NCBI GenBank assembly: GCA_046328575.1
Contig: JAXLWI010000020.1
Span: forward strand, 1-64,000
From: JAGOBP01 sp046328575
GTDB taxonomy: Bacteria > Chloroflexota > Anaerolineae > Fen-1058
Reading direction: 5' to 3'
DNA: 64,000 bases
Part shown: positions 11,585 through 19,744 of the stretch, one piece after another
How positions within the stretch are numbered: the stretch's first letter is position 1
Layout: each line of letters starts with the position of its first letter
Notes under the pieces: generated by a model
Database searches by the model: none
Seen by the model: only the letters and a program-made list of their open reading frames with translations
Told to the model about the DNA's origin: nothing
Made by a program: the position numbers and the translations under genes

Positions 11585-12610
11585 TGTCATTCTCCTTGAA
11601 TGTGCAGCAAGCGTCGAAGGTGTGTTGATTGGCTTTCAACCACTCAGTCGTTTCAGCGATGGCTTGTTCGAGTGGCACACTCGGTTCGTAACCGAAGTCG
11701 CGCGTCGCTTTGGCATGCGTGAAGTTGAAGTCGCGGCCAGTGGAAGCGACCACGTACTGCGCTCAACGCCGAAGCCGATGGTTGCCCTGTGAGCTGACGC
11801 GCAGCAATGCGGATGCAAGCGCACGCCACGGCATATGGCATCGATTTGGTCGGCCACGAATAGCCCCGCTGTCAAGAAGGGGCGCATAAACTCAAAAGAA
11901 ATTAGTGGCGGCGTAATCGGTGATGAAGTAGCATTACTTGGCTACTGGCGAATCGAGGCTCAATGCCTGCGCGGCCAGTACGTGCGCGTACGCAGCATTG
12001 GTGACGTAAACGTGATTGAATCGGGCGTGACCGTCACCTATACGCATCAACTGCCCGCGCCGCGCAGTTGCAGCACGCCGGGCGGCGATGCCGATCGTGC
12101 GGGCCGTAGATCCCCATGATGCGCAAACTGCACGTTGCCACTCTGCCCTGCCCGTTCGCGGCGATCACGGCTTGTTCCGCAATCGTTTTGTAACGTTGCG
12201 ACCGTAATAATCGTATCAGGTGCTTTGTAGGATAAGGCATTAAGCAAGTAGCGTTCACGATCGGGTGGCCGTCAAACACCACGTCGGCGAACTGGTGTAA
12301 ATCAAGCGCCTTACGCCTTGCAATTGGCAGGCTCGAATCACGTTCAGCGTGCCGCGCACATTCGTCATACAGTCTCCGACTTTGACCCGGCCGCCAATCC
12401 ACCAACGCCGCCGTGTGATACACCGTGTCAACGTTGGCACAGGCACGATCAACAACGTCGAAATCAACGATGTCGCCGACGATCGATTCAAGGCGCGGAT
12501 CCCGGACGCGGCCACCCGATCGAACACGCGTACCGCTTGATGACCGTTGTACCAACTGATCAACTATCGCGCGGCGAAACCCTGCCGCCAATCACTAACG
12601 CTTGAGACAT
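11565..12610 (-). pseudogene. NAD-dependent epimerase/dehydratase (frameshifted)
   Basis: Extended SDR protein of about 345 residues, closest in feel to the 3-beta-HSD/sterol-dehydrogenase-type epimerases. It begins MSQALVIGG with a Rossmann glycine motif broken by an indel. Then follow VGDIVDFDVVDRACANVDTV, YHTAALVDWR, NVIRACQLQGVRRLIYTSSP (the catalytic Ser region), and a YPTK catalytic Tyr-Lys pair near 12,230. SLRIMGIYGPHD is the usual substrate-loop motif. The C-terminus includes FGYEPSVPLEQAIAETTEWL. The ATG at 12610 was chosen from the Rossmann strand position. The frame changes several times; the overlap with the downstream aldo/keto reductase implies an operon. Confidence 0.7.
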
Positions 12611-12637
12611 GAGGCTAGATCAATTCGAAGTAAGCTG

Positions 12638-12643
12638 ATTATA
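12638..12643 (-). promoter_or_regulatory. Candidate -10 box of the epimerase operon
   Basis: TATAAT on the minus strand 28 bases upstream of the epimerase start; a leader of suitable length, -35 not convincing. Confidence 0.4.
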
Positions 12644-12730
12644 GCATCGAGACGCTTAACGCGAACTGGCGCAGGACATGCCGCCTGCGCCAGTTCGAAG
12701 TAGTGTGATTCCGTCTATTCGGTTTCTGGG

Positions 12731-13967
12731 TCAACTCATGCGAATGCGCACGCCGCTGCAGAACAGGAAGCCCAACACAGGCCCCAGCAGACCCACCATG
12801 CCCGCTGCATACCACAACACGCGCGGATCGAGATTATCCAGAATCGCCCGGCCAGCAGCGGCCCCACGGCTGAAACGGGATACCCACGAAAAGTACCGAT
12901 ACCGCCATGTAGCGACCGCGCACCATCTTCAGGCGCGAAGCGAGCCGTCCAGCGATTGCGACACCAGGGCGACGACCATCGCCGATCGTGATGACGACCA
13001 TTGCCAGCACGAACGGCAGTAGCCATTCACGGCCCCATACATCGCAAACCCGATCGCCAGTGCCGATCCGGCGGCCATCATCAACAGCGGCGGCTTGTCC
13101 TCGATACGGCGCGTAATCGGGAACTGCATGAACACCACCATGATCGCGTTGATGCTGAGCAACAGGCCGTAACGCGATTCGGCGTTGACGATGCCCGCGT
13201 GATCCGCGCATGTACACGCCCAGCGTCGCGTTCATGTTCTGTACACCAGCCCCATGAGGATGCAGGCGAACACAAACAGCATGAAAGTGCCGTCACGCGG
13301 GACACCCGGAAGTAACCCACCGAACGTCCAGCGAGCACTTTCGGGCTGCGTCTTGGTCGCGCCTTGGGCTTAGTCGCGGATGAAGAAGAACACGATCGCC
13401 GCGGTGATGGTGCTGATGACGGCATCCGCGATGAACAACGAGCACGATACGACTGCGTCGCCGGGAAGCATAATCGCCAGGCCGATGGTCACTGCCAGGT
13501 TGAAACCCACGCGGATGATGCCGTAGCCTTCAGCGCGTTTTGTTTTCCGGCGCAGCAAGTCGGCCACCATCGCCTGATGCGCCGGGCCGGCGACATCCCG
13601 CGAAGATGCCAGACACCAGCGCCAGCACATAGAAGACCTGCAGCGACTCGACGAAGCCCATCGCCAGCGTGCTGAACGAACTTGCCAGCAGGCCGAAGAT
13701 CAACATCGTCTTGCGGCCAATCCGATCGGTCAGCGCGCCGCCCAGAAAACTGCCCACGAAACTCGACACTGAGAACAGCGCAAACAGCACGCCGACTTCG
13801 GTGAACCCGACGTTAAACTTTTTAGTGATGTACAGTCCGAAGAATGGAAACAGCAACGAGCCGCCCAACCGATCGATGAAGGTGGCGCCCACCAGCACCC
13901 AAAACGAGCGGCGATATTCGCGATAGACACTCACAACTTTGCGACGTTGGCGTCTGAGAAACGACAT
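12731..13967 (-). pseudogene. MFS transporter (frameshifted)
   Basis: Major facilitator family permease of about 410 residues. The first 130 residues are in one frame and show SFWVLVGATFIDRLGGSLLF and the loop-2/3 signature GGALTDRIGRKT, which is the MFS motif A. Later helices are readable in other frames: LFIADAVISTITAAIVFFF, the loop FPITRRIEDKPPLLM, which is the second motif-A-like repeat, and a C-terminal pair of helices ending VRIRMS. Twelve transmembrane segments are expected. Substrate unknown. At least five indels occur between 12,840 and 13,560, while the first 400 bases are clean. Confidence 0.75.
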
Positions 13968-14141
13968 GGCAAGGCCTTTCCGAACGGCTAATCGTTTAAT
14001 CAGTTTACGCTTAAGGCATAGCGAACAAATCAGTCAAAAGACTGATTTCGCGGTGCGACATTTGATTCAATTTGTGGGGGATTTTAGGATAGCACAGGAA
14101 TTGGACGTGTCAATAGAACACGACATTAAAGGTTGGCGCAA

Positions 14142-14702
14142 CTAGAGTTCCAGTCGTTCGTCGGGGAAGCGCGTGGTCGCAAACGAAAACTGCATCTGCT
14201 TAAACAACCATTCACCACCCTCCAATACCAAAACGGCCGTAAACCGCAGCGGCCACACAAACTGTTCGCCACGCCGCAATTCGTACAACGTGTTCGTGCC
14301 GCCGCGCACGATGTCCAACAGCTTGGCCTCGGCCGAAGGACCAGTGTGGTCAATTACGTCCTTGATGTACTGCAAAAAATTCTCGTAACTATCCGCTGCC
14401 CGAATAGTGGTCGTCACGGTGGCGTATGTGGCCAGCCAGGCAACCTCGCCGCGCGCTTCGATATGCGCCCCGGCCACATCCAGCCGTAGATCGCCCCAGC
14501 CTTCCCAATCGCCCTTCACCAGGCCACGTGCGCCAGCCTTGTCCAAGTACCATTCGCCCTCGCCCGGCCGCGAACCATTTGTGCCGATAACCTCCGCGTC
14601 GTCGGCAAACAGCGTCATGATCTCGTCCACGCGGGATACGTCCCGTCGCGTGTAACCGTCCTGAAAGTGTTGCAAAGTCGATCGGATTTGGTCGATGGTC
14701 AT
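14142..14702 (-). CDS. SnoaL/NTF2-like protein
   Basis: A 186-residue cytoplasmic protein of the SnoaL-like (NTF2 cone fold) superfamily, group used for polar small-molecule binding or as stand-alone sensors. The opening helix (IRSTLQHFQDGYTRRDVSRV) plus DEIMTLFADDAEVIGT is the standard NTF2-like start. The closing strands include FTAVLVLEGGEWLFKQMQFS. No dedicated catalytic residue set can be assigned. It is a single gene between the MFS gene and the ABC operon, each separated by non-coding gaps. Confidence 0.75.
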   Translation of the reverse strand: MTIDQIRSTLQHFQDGYTRRDVSRVDEIMTLFADDAEVIGTNGSRPGEGEWYLDKAGARGLVKGDWEGWGDLRLDVAGAHIEARGEVAWLATYATVTTTIRAADSYENFLQYIKDVIDHTGPSAEAKLLDIVRGGTNTLYELRRGEQFVWPLRFTAVLVLEGGEWLFKQMQFSFATTRFPDERLEL

Positions 14703-14783
14703 TGCGGCCTCCCGTGAAAGTCGATTCCTTGATTGAGAAATCAGCGTAATAATACTCTTGATGAGGCCGCTGGGTTCAGATCA

Positions 14784-14824
14784 CACACGCCCGATCGGTG
14801 TAGCTGGCCGATCGGGCGTATGTG
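14784..14824 (-). terminator. Palindromic hairpin after ABC transporter operon
   Basis: Long stem built on two copies of the GCCCGATCGG/CCGATCGGGC word (cacacgcccgatcgg and ccgatcgggcgtatgtg). It lies 18 bases beyond the permease stop. There is no T-run, so terminator function is inferred from position. Confidence 0.5.
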
Positions 14825-14841
14825 CGCCGCCGGTTGTTCCT

Positions 14842-15606
14842 TTACAGCACTTCACGTCGCGCAATCCGCCACAGCCCCAGCCAGCCGATAATCAGTCCGC
14901 CCACCAATCCAAGCGTTAAGGCCGTACTCAAATACGCGCTGGTGTCTTCAAGCGCATAGAGCGGCAGCGACCACGGATACACCTTGGACCACTTCTCCGA
15001 TTGCATGATCATGATGTTAGCCGTCGTCGCCACCATGCCGAAGCCGATCGAGACGGTGAAGTTGGGCCAGCGCACGCCGACGAACAGATGGATGGCGACG
15101 ATCAGCATCGCAATCAGCCCGATCAACATCATCGGTTGCAGGAGCGTCCACAGCGGAATTGATCCGCTGAGTTTGAGCGCCGGTTCAATCACGTTCAACA
15201 GCAACCCGCACGCGATCGTTCCGATCCACAACACAAGGGTGCTGGCGGCCACCAGCGCGATGCTGATCAACCACTTGGCTGCGTAAATCGACCAGCGCGG
15301 CAGCGACAGCGCGTAGAGATGTTTCCATTGTTGGTTGTTGTGTTCCACACTGCCCAGCAGCGATGTTTCCAGCGTGACATACAAGGGCAGCATCAACAAC
15401 GCCCAGAATGTCATGATATTCCGGGCCAGGCTTTCCCAGGGCGAGTTGGCTTCCAACAAGTAACTGGCGCCGCGCTGCCACAACATCAAGAAGTTCAACG
15501 CGACGACGGTGAGCGGCGCGATGAGCACCATCCACAGCGCCAGCGTGCGTTTGAGTTTCAGCGTCTCCGCGCTCAACGCGCGGCGAACTGCGATGATAGG
15601 TGACAT
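14842..15606 (-). CDS. ABC-2 type transporter permease
   Basis: Membrane subunit of an ABC exporter, 254 residues with about six transmembrane helices (for example LALWMVLIAPLTVVALNFLM and LTLGLVGGLIIGWLGLW). The pattern, with a long extracytoplasmic segment before helix 2 and an HNNQQWKHLYALSLPRW cytoplasmic loop, matches the lantibiotic/bacitracin-immunity (BcrB/NatB-like) permeases. The start at 15606 has an aaggag site 8 bases upstream; the longer frame to 15651 lacks one. It follows the ATP-binding gene by about 90 bases and pairs with it. Confidence 0.88.
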   Translation of the reverse strand: MSPIIAVRRALSAETLKLKRTLALWMVLIAPLTVVALNFLMLWQRGASYLLEANSPWESLARNIMTFWALLMLPLYVTLETSLLGSVEHNNQQWKHLYALSLPRWSIYAAKWLISIALVAASTLVLWIGTIACGLLLNVIEPALKLSGSIPLWTLLQPMMLIGLIAMLIVAIHLFVGVRWPNFTVSIGFGMVATTANIMIMQSEKWSKVYPWSLPLYALEDTSAYLSTALTLGLVGGLIIGWLGLWRIARREVL

Positions 15607-15695
15607 GCTAAGTTCTCCTTGAATATCAATTCCGCAGCAAAGGCATCCCAATGCCGGTAAGCGGGCATTGGGATGCCTGCTCTACGATCATGAGG

Positions 15696-16604
15696 TTAAC
15701 GGCCGTTCGTCAATTCCAAAAAGATTTCTTCCAGCGATGGCAGATCGAGGCTGAGGTGATCCACCTCGAAGCCCAGCCCGACTAACTGCGCGTTGAGGCG
15801 CGCGGGTTCATCGCGGCGTTTCACCGGAATGTGCAAGTAGCGATTGCCGTTGTGATGCACCGACCAGCCCAATTGCGTCAAGGCCTGCGTGGCTTCCTCG
15901 GGCCGATTGACGCCCAGGCTTACTGTCTCGCGGCGCTGCGCGTGCAGTTCATCGAGCGTGCCTTGAAACAACATCCGCCCTTCGTTGATGATGCCGATGT
16001 GCGTGGCGACCTGCTCCACTTCGTTCAGCAGGTGGCTCGATAGAAACACCGTCGTGTTGGTATCATGCGGCAAGCGGCTGATCAGATCGCGCATCTCGAT
16101 GATGCCCGCCGGATCGAGGCCGTTGGTCGGTTCGTCGAGGATCAACAGATCGGGTTCGTTGAGCAGCGCCAACGCAATGCCAAGTCGCTGCCGCATGCCC
16201 ATCGAGTAACCGCGCACCAGCCGATTGGCATCTTTCTCCAAACGCACGATCTCTAGGACACGATCGATCTGCTCCGGCCACGCGCCAATCAGCCGCCGCG
16301 TCACTTCCAGATTCTCGCGGCCGGTCAGGTGCGGATACAACGACGGCGATTCGACCAGCGCGCCGACACGGCTGAGCACACTCAACCGCTGTTGGCGCAT
16401 CGAACGCTCGAAGATGCGCACGTCGCCGTAGTCGGGTTTGATCAAGCCGAGCAACAGTCGGATCGTCGTGGTCTTGCCCGCGCCGTTCGGGCCGAGGAAG
16501 CCGTACACGCTGCGCTCTGGCACGCGCACATCAACCCGATCGACGGCCATCACTTTGCCAAAGTGGCGCGTTAGTAACGAAGTTTCAATTGCATAAGGTG
16601 TCAT
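15696..16604 (-). CDS. ABC transporter ATP-binding protein (BcrA-like)
   Basis: Cytoplasmic ATPase of 302 residues that should energise the adjacent permease. Visible: Walker A GPNGAGKTTTIRLLLGL, Q-loop context, signature YSMGMRQRLGIALALL, Walker B LLILDEPTNGLDPAG and the switch His in FLSSHLLNEVEQ. The C-terminal extension after residue 220 is typical of the multidrug/antibiotic-resistance (CcmA/BcrA) branch. The ATG follows cggagataac. With the permease it probably exports an antimicrobial peptide or lipid-type substrate; the substrate is an inference from family only. Confidence 0.92.
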   Translation of the reverse strand: MTPYAIETSLLTRHFGKVMAVDRVDVRVPERSVYGFLGPNGAGKTTTIRLLLGLIKPDYGDVRIFERSMRQQRLSVLSRVGALVESPSLYPHLTGRENLEVTRRLIGAWPEQIDRVLEIVRLEKDANRLVRGYSMGMRQRLGIALALLNEPDLLILDEPTNGLDPAGIIEMRDLISRLPHDTNTTVFLSSHLLNEVEQVATHIGIINEGRMLFQGTLDELHAQRRETVSLGVNRPEEATQALTQLGWSVHHNGNRYLHIPVKRRDEPARLNAQLVGLGFEVDHLSLDLPSLEEIFLELTNGR

Positions 16605-16652
16605 GTTATCTCCGAAGAATGATCTACGACTGTATCAACTATCCCGCCCGTG

Positions 16653-16750
16653 TGTCATTCCGAGCGGAGCGAGGAATCTCTGACTTGACGAACGCGGTGC
16701 CCAGCTGTGCGAGTGATTCTTCGCTCACTGACGTTCGCTCAGAATGACAC
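16653..16750. repeat. Intergenic inverted repeat (GTCATTC...GAATGAC)
   Basis: About 98 bases with imperfect inverted arms: tgtcattccgagcggagcg at the left and cgttcgctcagaatgaca at the right, plus internal gaggaatctc/gattcttcgctc. This sequence type recurs in intergenic DNA of many bacteria and behaves like a non-coding REP/MITE-like unit. Confidence 0.7.
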
Positions 16751-16761
16751 CGCACTATGTG

Positions 16762-17160
16762 TTAGGTACGTGCCGCTCGCAGCCCCGACACTGCCGTTGC
16801 CTCAACCTCCGCCGATGGCAGCACATCAATCAACGTCTGCGGCGACTCGAGCGTGGCATACGCCGCCGCGCCCAGTTCCGTCAGCAAGCGCCGTTCTGTT
16901 GCCGTCCCGATCGCGCCCAGCGCGATCACGCGCGACTTGCTGGGCAGCGACTTGAGCCACGGCAACACCACTAACGCGTTGACATCGTACATGGCACAGT
17001 CGAGCAGAATGAGGTCGGCGGTCAGCCGTTCGGCCAAGTGCAGGGCTTGCGCTTCGCCGATTTCGCCCACGATGCGCAGGTCGCGCCGACCGCGCAGCAC
17101 GCGTTTGATGTGTTGACGGCGCTCCGCGTCGCCGATGAGAACGATCGATGTGGTCTGCAT
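16762..17160 (-). CDS. Stand-alone receiver-like protein
   Basis: A 132-residue protein with a CheY-like fold signature and no output domain. The acidic pair (GDAE after IVLIG), the phospho-acceptor Asp in LILLDCAMY and the hydrophobic strand RVIALGAIG are in the expected order. The conserved Lys after strand 5 is not evident (ATLESPQTL instead), so it may be a degenerate receiver. It lies between the ABC operon and the two-component operon, all on the minus strand, and may report to either. Confidence 0.6.
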   Translation of the reverse strand: MQTTSIVLIGDAERRQHIKRVLRGRRDLRIVGEIGEAQALHLAERLTADLILLDCAMYDVNALVVLPWLKSLPSKSRVIALGAIGTATERRLLTELGAAAYATLESPQTLIDVLPSAEVEATAVSGLRAART

Positions 17161-17261
17161 GATGTGGCCTCCTGTTTGTCTTACACGCTCAATATATCAA
17201 GCGGCTGTCGCGGCCTAATCGTGGAGATGTCGCAACTTTGTCGCAAAGGGCAACTGCGTGG

Positions 17262-17292
17262 CAAACAAAAAGGACATCGCGATGGATGTCCT
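17262..17292 (-). terminator. Rho-independent terminator of the kinase operon
   Basis: On the minus strand aggacatc-(6-base loop)-gatgtcct followed by TTTTTGTTTG, a textbook intrinsic terminator 33 bases after the histidine kinase stop. Confidence 0.85.
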
Positions 17293-17324
17293 GGTGAAAC
17301 CAGCAGGTCGATATCAACGCTCAA

Positions 17325-18884
17325 CTATGGCTGTGGCAGCCTCACCGAGAAGCAGCTGCCCTCGCCTAACTTGCTCTCCACGCCGACTGTGCCGCCCATC
17401 GCTTCGACCAACTCTTTGACCAACGCCAATCCCAACCCCGCGCCGTCACCGCGCGCGTGCGAATTTTCGGCGCGATAGAAACGCTCCCACACGTGCGGCA
17501 CGTCGTCAGGCGAAATACCTTCGCCGGTGTCTCGCACCTCGATCGTTGCGCCCGTCTGATTAGCTTGCACGATCACCGCGACGATGCCGCCGGGCGGCGT
17601 GTGTCGCACGCCATTGTGGATTAAGTTCCGCAGCACTTGTTCAAGGCGACCTTCATCGGCGAGTCCGCTAACATCCGATCGGGTTTCCGCGGCCACCTGG
17701 ACCCGACTGGTTTGCCAGGCCAACGGCGCGATCGTCTCGACCACGCGGGCCGCTAAAGCACCGAGATCGATCGGCTGGCAGACCAACGCTAACTGTCCCA
17801 CTTCTGCGCGCGCCAACGTGAAGAGATCATCGATCAGCGTCTGCAAGCGATCGGTTTCGCGATCCATAATCGTTAAATCGTGACGCAGCGTCTCTGGCGG
17901 AGTTGCATCCCAATTCGTCAGGGCCGATTCCAGATAGCCGCGCAGCGTCGAAACGGGCGTGCGCAATTCATGTGACACACTGGCGATGAGTTCACGGCGC
18001 TCAGTGAGCAGCGCCGCCACTCGATCGCGCTCGGCCTGCACCTCGCTCACCGCTCGATCGAGCGCGGCCGTCATCGCGTTGAAGTCACTTTGCAGTTGCG
18101 CGATCTCGTCCTGGCCTGTCGCAGTGATGCGCACCGTATAATCGCCCGCCTGAACTTGATGCGTCGCAACGGCCAATCGTTCCAGACGTTTCGTCAAGCC
18201 GCGTGCCACGAAGTAGGAAAAGATCAGCGCGGGCGGCAGAATTAACGCCAGGCCGATGATGGTGAAGACCACCATGATGCTGGCCAGCGGCAAAAATCGG
18301 TTGACGATTTGCGCGGCGAACGAGGCGAAGGGCGAGGCCTGCGGCGCAAGCAAATCACTGGTGGGGCCGTAATTCACGGAGAGTAACGTCAGCACCACAA
18401 CGACCAACAGCGCCACTACTACAACCGTCGTGAGAATCGCGTGTGTGAACGACCAGATCAAACGGCGATGGCGCAATCGATCCCAGAAGAGCCAGACACC
18501 GACGCCCACGCGAAAGCACAAAAAGCCGATCGCGCCGACGAGCAAGAAGAAGCCGCCCAGCCAATTGGCGGTCACGAGTTGGACGCGGAAGAGTACTTCG
18601 AAGATAGCAGAGGGGGCGCTGGCGAACAAGCCGACGACGATTTCGCTGAGGCCGCGACGCCACCACTGATCAATGGGCGGACGCAGTCGCAACGCCGTCC
18701 AGACGGCAACACCCGCGCTGATGAAGAACAAGCCTTGTTGCACCACCACCGACACCAATTCGGCACGCAGCGACAGCAAGATCAGCAGGGAAAATGCGCC
18801 CAACGCGTACGCTTCGAGCAGCGCTCGCAGCGGCGAAACGCTGGCGAGGAAACGCGACGGCGGTCGGATCGATTCAGCCTTCAT
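17325..18884 (-). CDS. Sensor histidine kinase
   Basis: Membrane sensor kinase of 519 residues. The N-terminal ~230 residues hold about six hydrophobic helices with short loops. A HAMP linker follows the last helix (VARGLTKRLERLAVATHQVQ). The dimerisation helix carries the phospho-acceptor His in IASVSHELRTPVSTLRGYLE. The ATPase domain has the N box LRNLIHNGVRHT, G1 VRDTGEGIS and G2 GDGAGLGLALVKELV. The start at 18884 overlaps the regulator stop (ATGA), so the pair is translationally coupled. It should phosphorylate the upstream OmpR-type regulator in response to a membrane or envelope cue; the stimulus is unknown. Confidence 0.92.
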   Translation of the reverse strand: MKAESIRPPSRFLASVSPLRALLEAYALGAFSLLILLSLRAELVSVVVQQGLFFISAGVAVWTALRLRPPIDQWWRRGLSEIVVGLFASAPSAIFEVLFRVQLVTANWLGGFFLLVGAIGFLCFRVGVGVWLFWDRLRHRRLIWSFTHAILTTVVVVALLVVVVLTLLSVNYGPTSDLLAPQASPFASFAAQIVNRFLPLASIMVVFTIIGLALILPPALIFSYFVARGLTKRLERLAVATHQVQAGDYTVRITATGQDEIAQLQSDFNAMTAALDRAVSEVQAERDRVAALLTERRELIASVSHELRTPVSTLRGYLESALTNWDATPPETLRHDLTIMDRETDRLQTLIDDLFTLARAEVGQLALVCQPIDLGALAARVVETIAPLAWQTSRVQVAAETRSDVSGLADEGRLEQVLRNLIHNGVRHTPPGGIVAVIVQANQTGATIEVRDTGEGISPDDVPHVWERFYRAENSHARGDGAGLGLALVKELVEAMGGTVGVESKLGEGSCFSVRLPQP

Positions 18885-19579
18885 CCTGCAGCCTTCAGTC
18901 GATACCCCACGCCCCACACCGTCTCGATGTCATCGCCTAGCGCGCCCAATTTCTTGCGCAGCCGCAGCATCGCATTATCGACGGATCGATCGCCGCCGAC
19001 GTAGGTTTCACCCCACACGGTGTCGAGCAGATAAGCGCGGCTGAACGCACGGCCCGGATTTCGCAATAGCAAATGCAGCAAATCGAATTCGGTGCGACTG
19101 AGATCGAGCGCCTCATCATCGAGCGTGGCGAGATGCGCCTGCGGATCGAGCCGCAAGCCACCACGCTGAATGGGCGACTCGTCGCCGCTGCGATCGGTGG
19201 TCACCATCTGTTGGATTTGCTCCACGCGGCGCAGCATCGCCCGCACGCGCGCGATCAACTCGCGCATGCTGAACGGCTTGGTCAGATAATCATCTGCGCC
19301 AACTTCAAGCCCCACCACCCGATCGGTTTCTTCGCCCCGCGCGGTCAGCATCAACACCGGCACCGCCGAGGTCCGGCGGATGCGGCGCAACACTTCCAGT
19401 CCGTCGAGTTTGGGCAGCATCCAATCGAGGATGATGAGATCGGGTTGGGTATTGGTATGTAGTTGCAGCGCCATCAAGCCGTCGCCCGCGCGGATGACGA
19501 CATAGCCTGCCGCTTCGAGTTCGCGCGCGATGACTTGGGCCAGATCGGATGTGTCTTCAACGAGGAGAATTTTGGCCAT
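18881..19579 (-). CDS. OmpR-family response regulator
   Basis: DNA-binding regulator of 232 residues. The receiver domain (residues 1-115) shows LLVEDTSD, phospho-acceptor Asp in LIILDWMLPKLDG, and the Lys in YLTKPFSMREL. The winged-helix effector (about 135-230) includes LSRTEFDLLHLLLRNPGRAF, the recognition-helix region and GVGYRLKAAG. Partner of the overlapping histidine kinase. Confidence 0.94.
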   Translation of the reverse strand: MAKILLVEDTSDLAQVIARELEAAGYVVIRAGDGLMALQLHTNTQPDLIILDWMLPKLDGLEVLRRIRRTSAVPVLMLTARGEETDRVVGLEVGADDYLTKPFSMRELIARVRAMLRRVEQIQQMVTTDRSGDESPIQRGGLRLDPQAHLATLDDEALDLSRTEFDLLHLLLRNPGRAFSRAYLLDTVWGETYVGGDRSVDNAMLRLRKKLGALGDDIETVWGVGYRLKAAG

Positions 19580-19622
19580 GAATTTGAGATGACTGTTGGG
19601 TACGAATCTTATTGCCGCATCG

Positions 19623-19650
19623 ATTATAGCACCGCCATTCGTAGTTGAAC
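19623..19650 (-). promoter_or_regulatory. Promoter of the two-component operon
   Basis: Minus-strand TATAAT (19628-19623) with a GTTCAA -35 candidate 16 bases upstream (19650-19645), 44 bases before the regulator start. Confidence 0.5.
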
Positions 19651-19687
19651 TCTGAAAGATCAGTAGGTTACGCCAACGCGATACACA

Positions 19688-19722
19688 ACAAAAACGGACC
19701 GACCACCGAACCGATCAGTCCG
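19688..19722 (-). terminator. Rho-independent terminator of WD40 gene
   Basis: Minus-strand stem cggactgatc...ggtcggtccg, closed with G-U pairs, followed by TTTTTGTTG, 23 bases downstream of the WD40 gene stop. Confidence 0.8.
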
Positions 19723-19744
19723 CTCAATCATCAACTGACATTTA

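Noticed and set aside
4030..13900. Genuine pseudogene island
   Set aside because: Housekeeping genes elsewhere are broken the same way and repairs are mostly single bases, so sequence error is the simpler reading.
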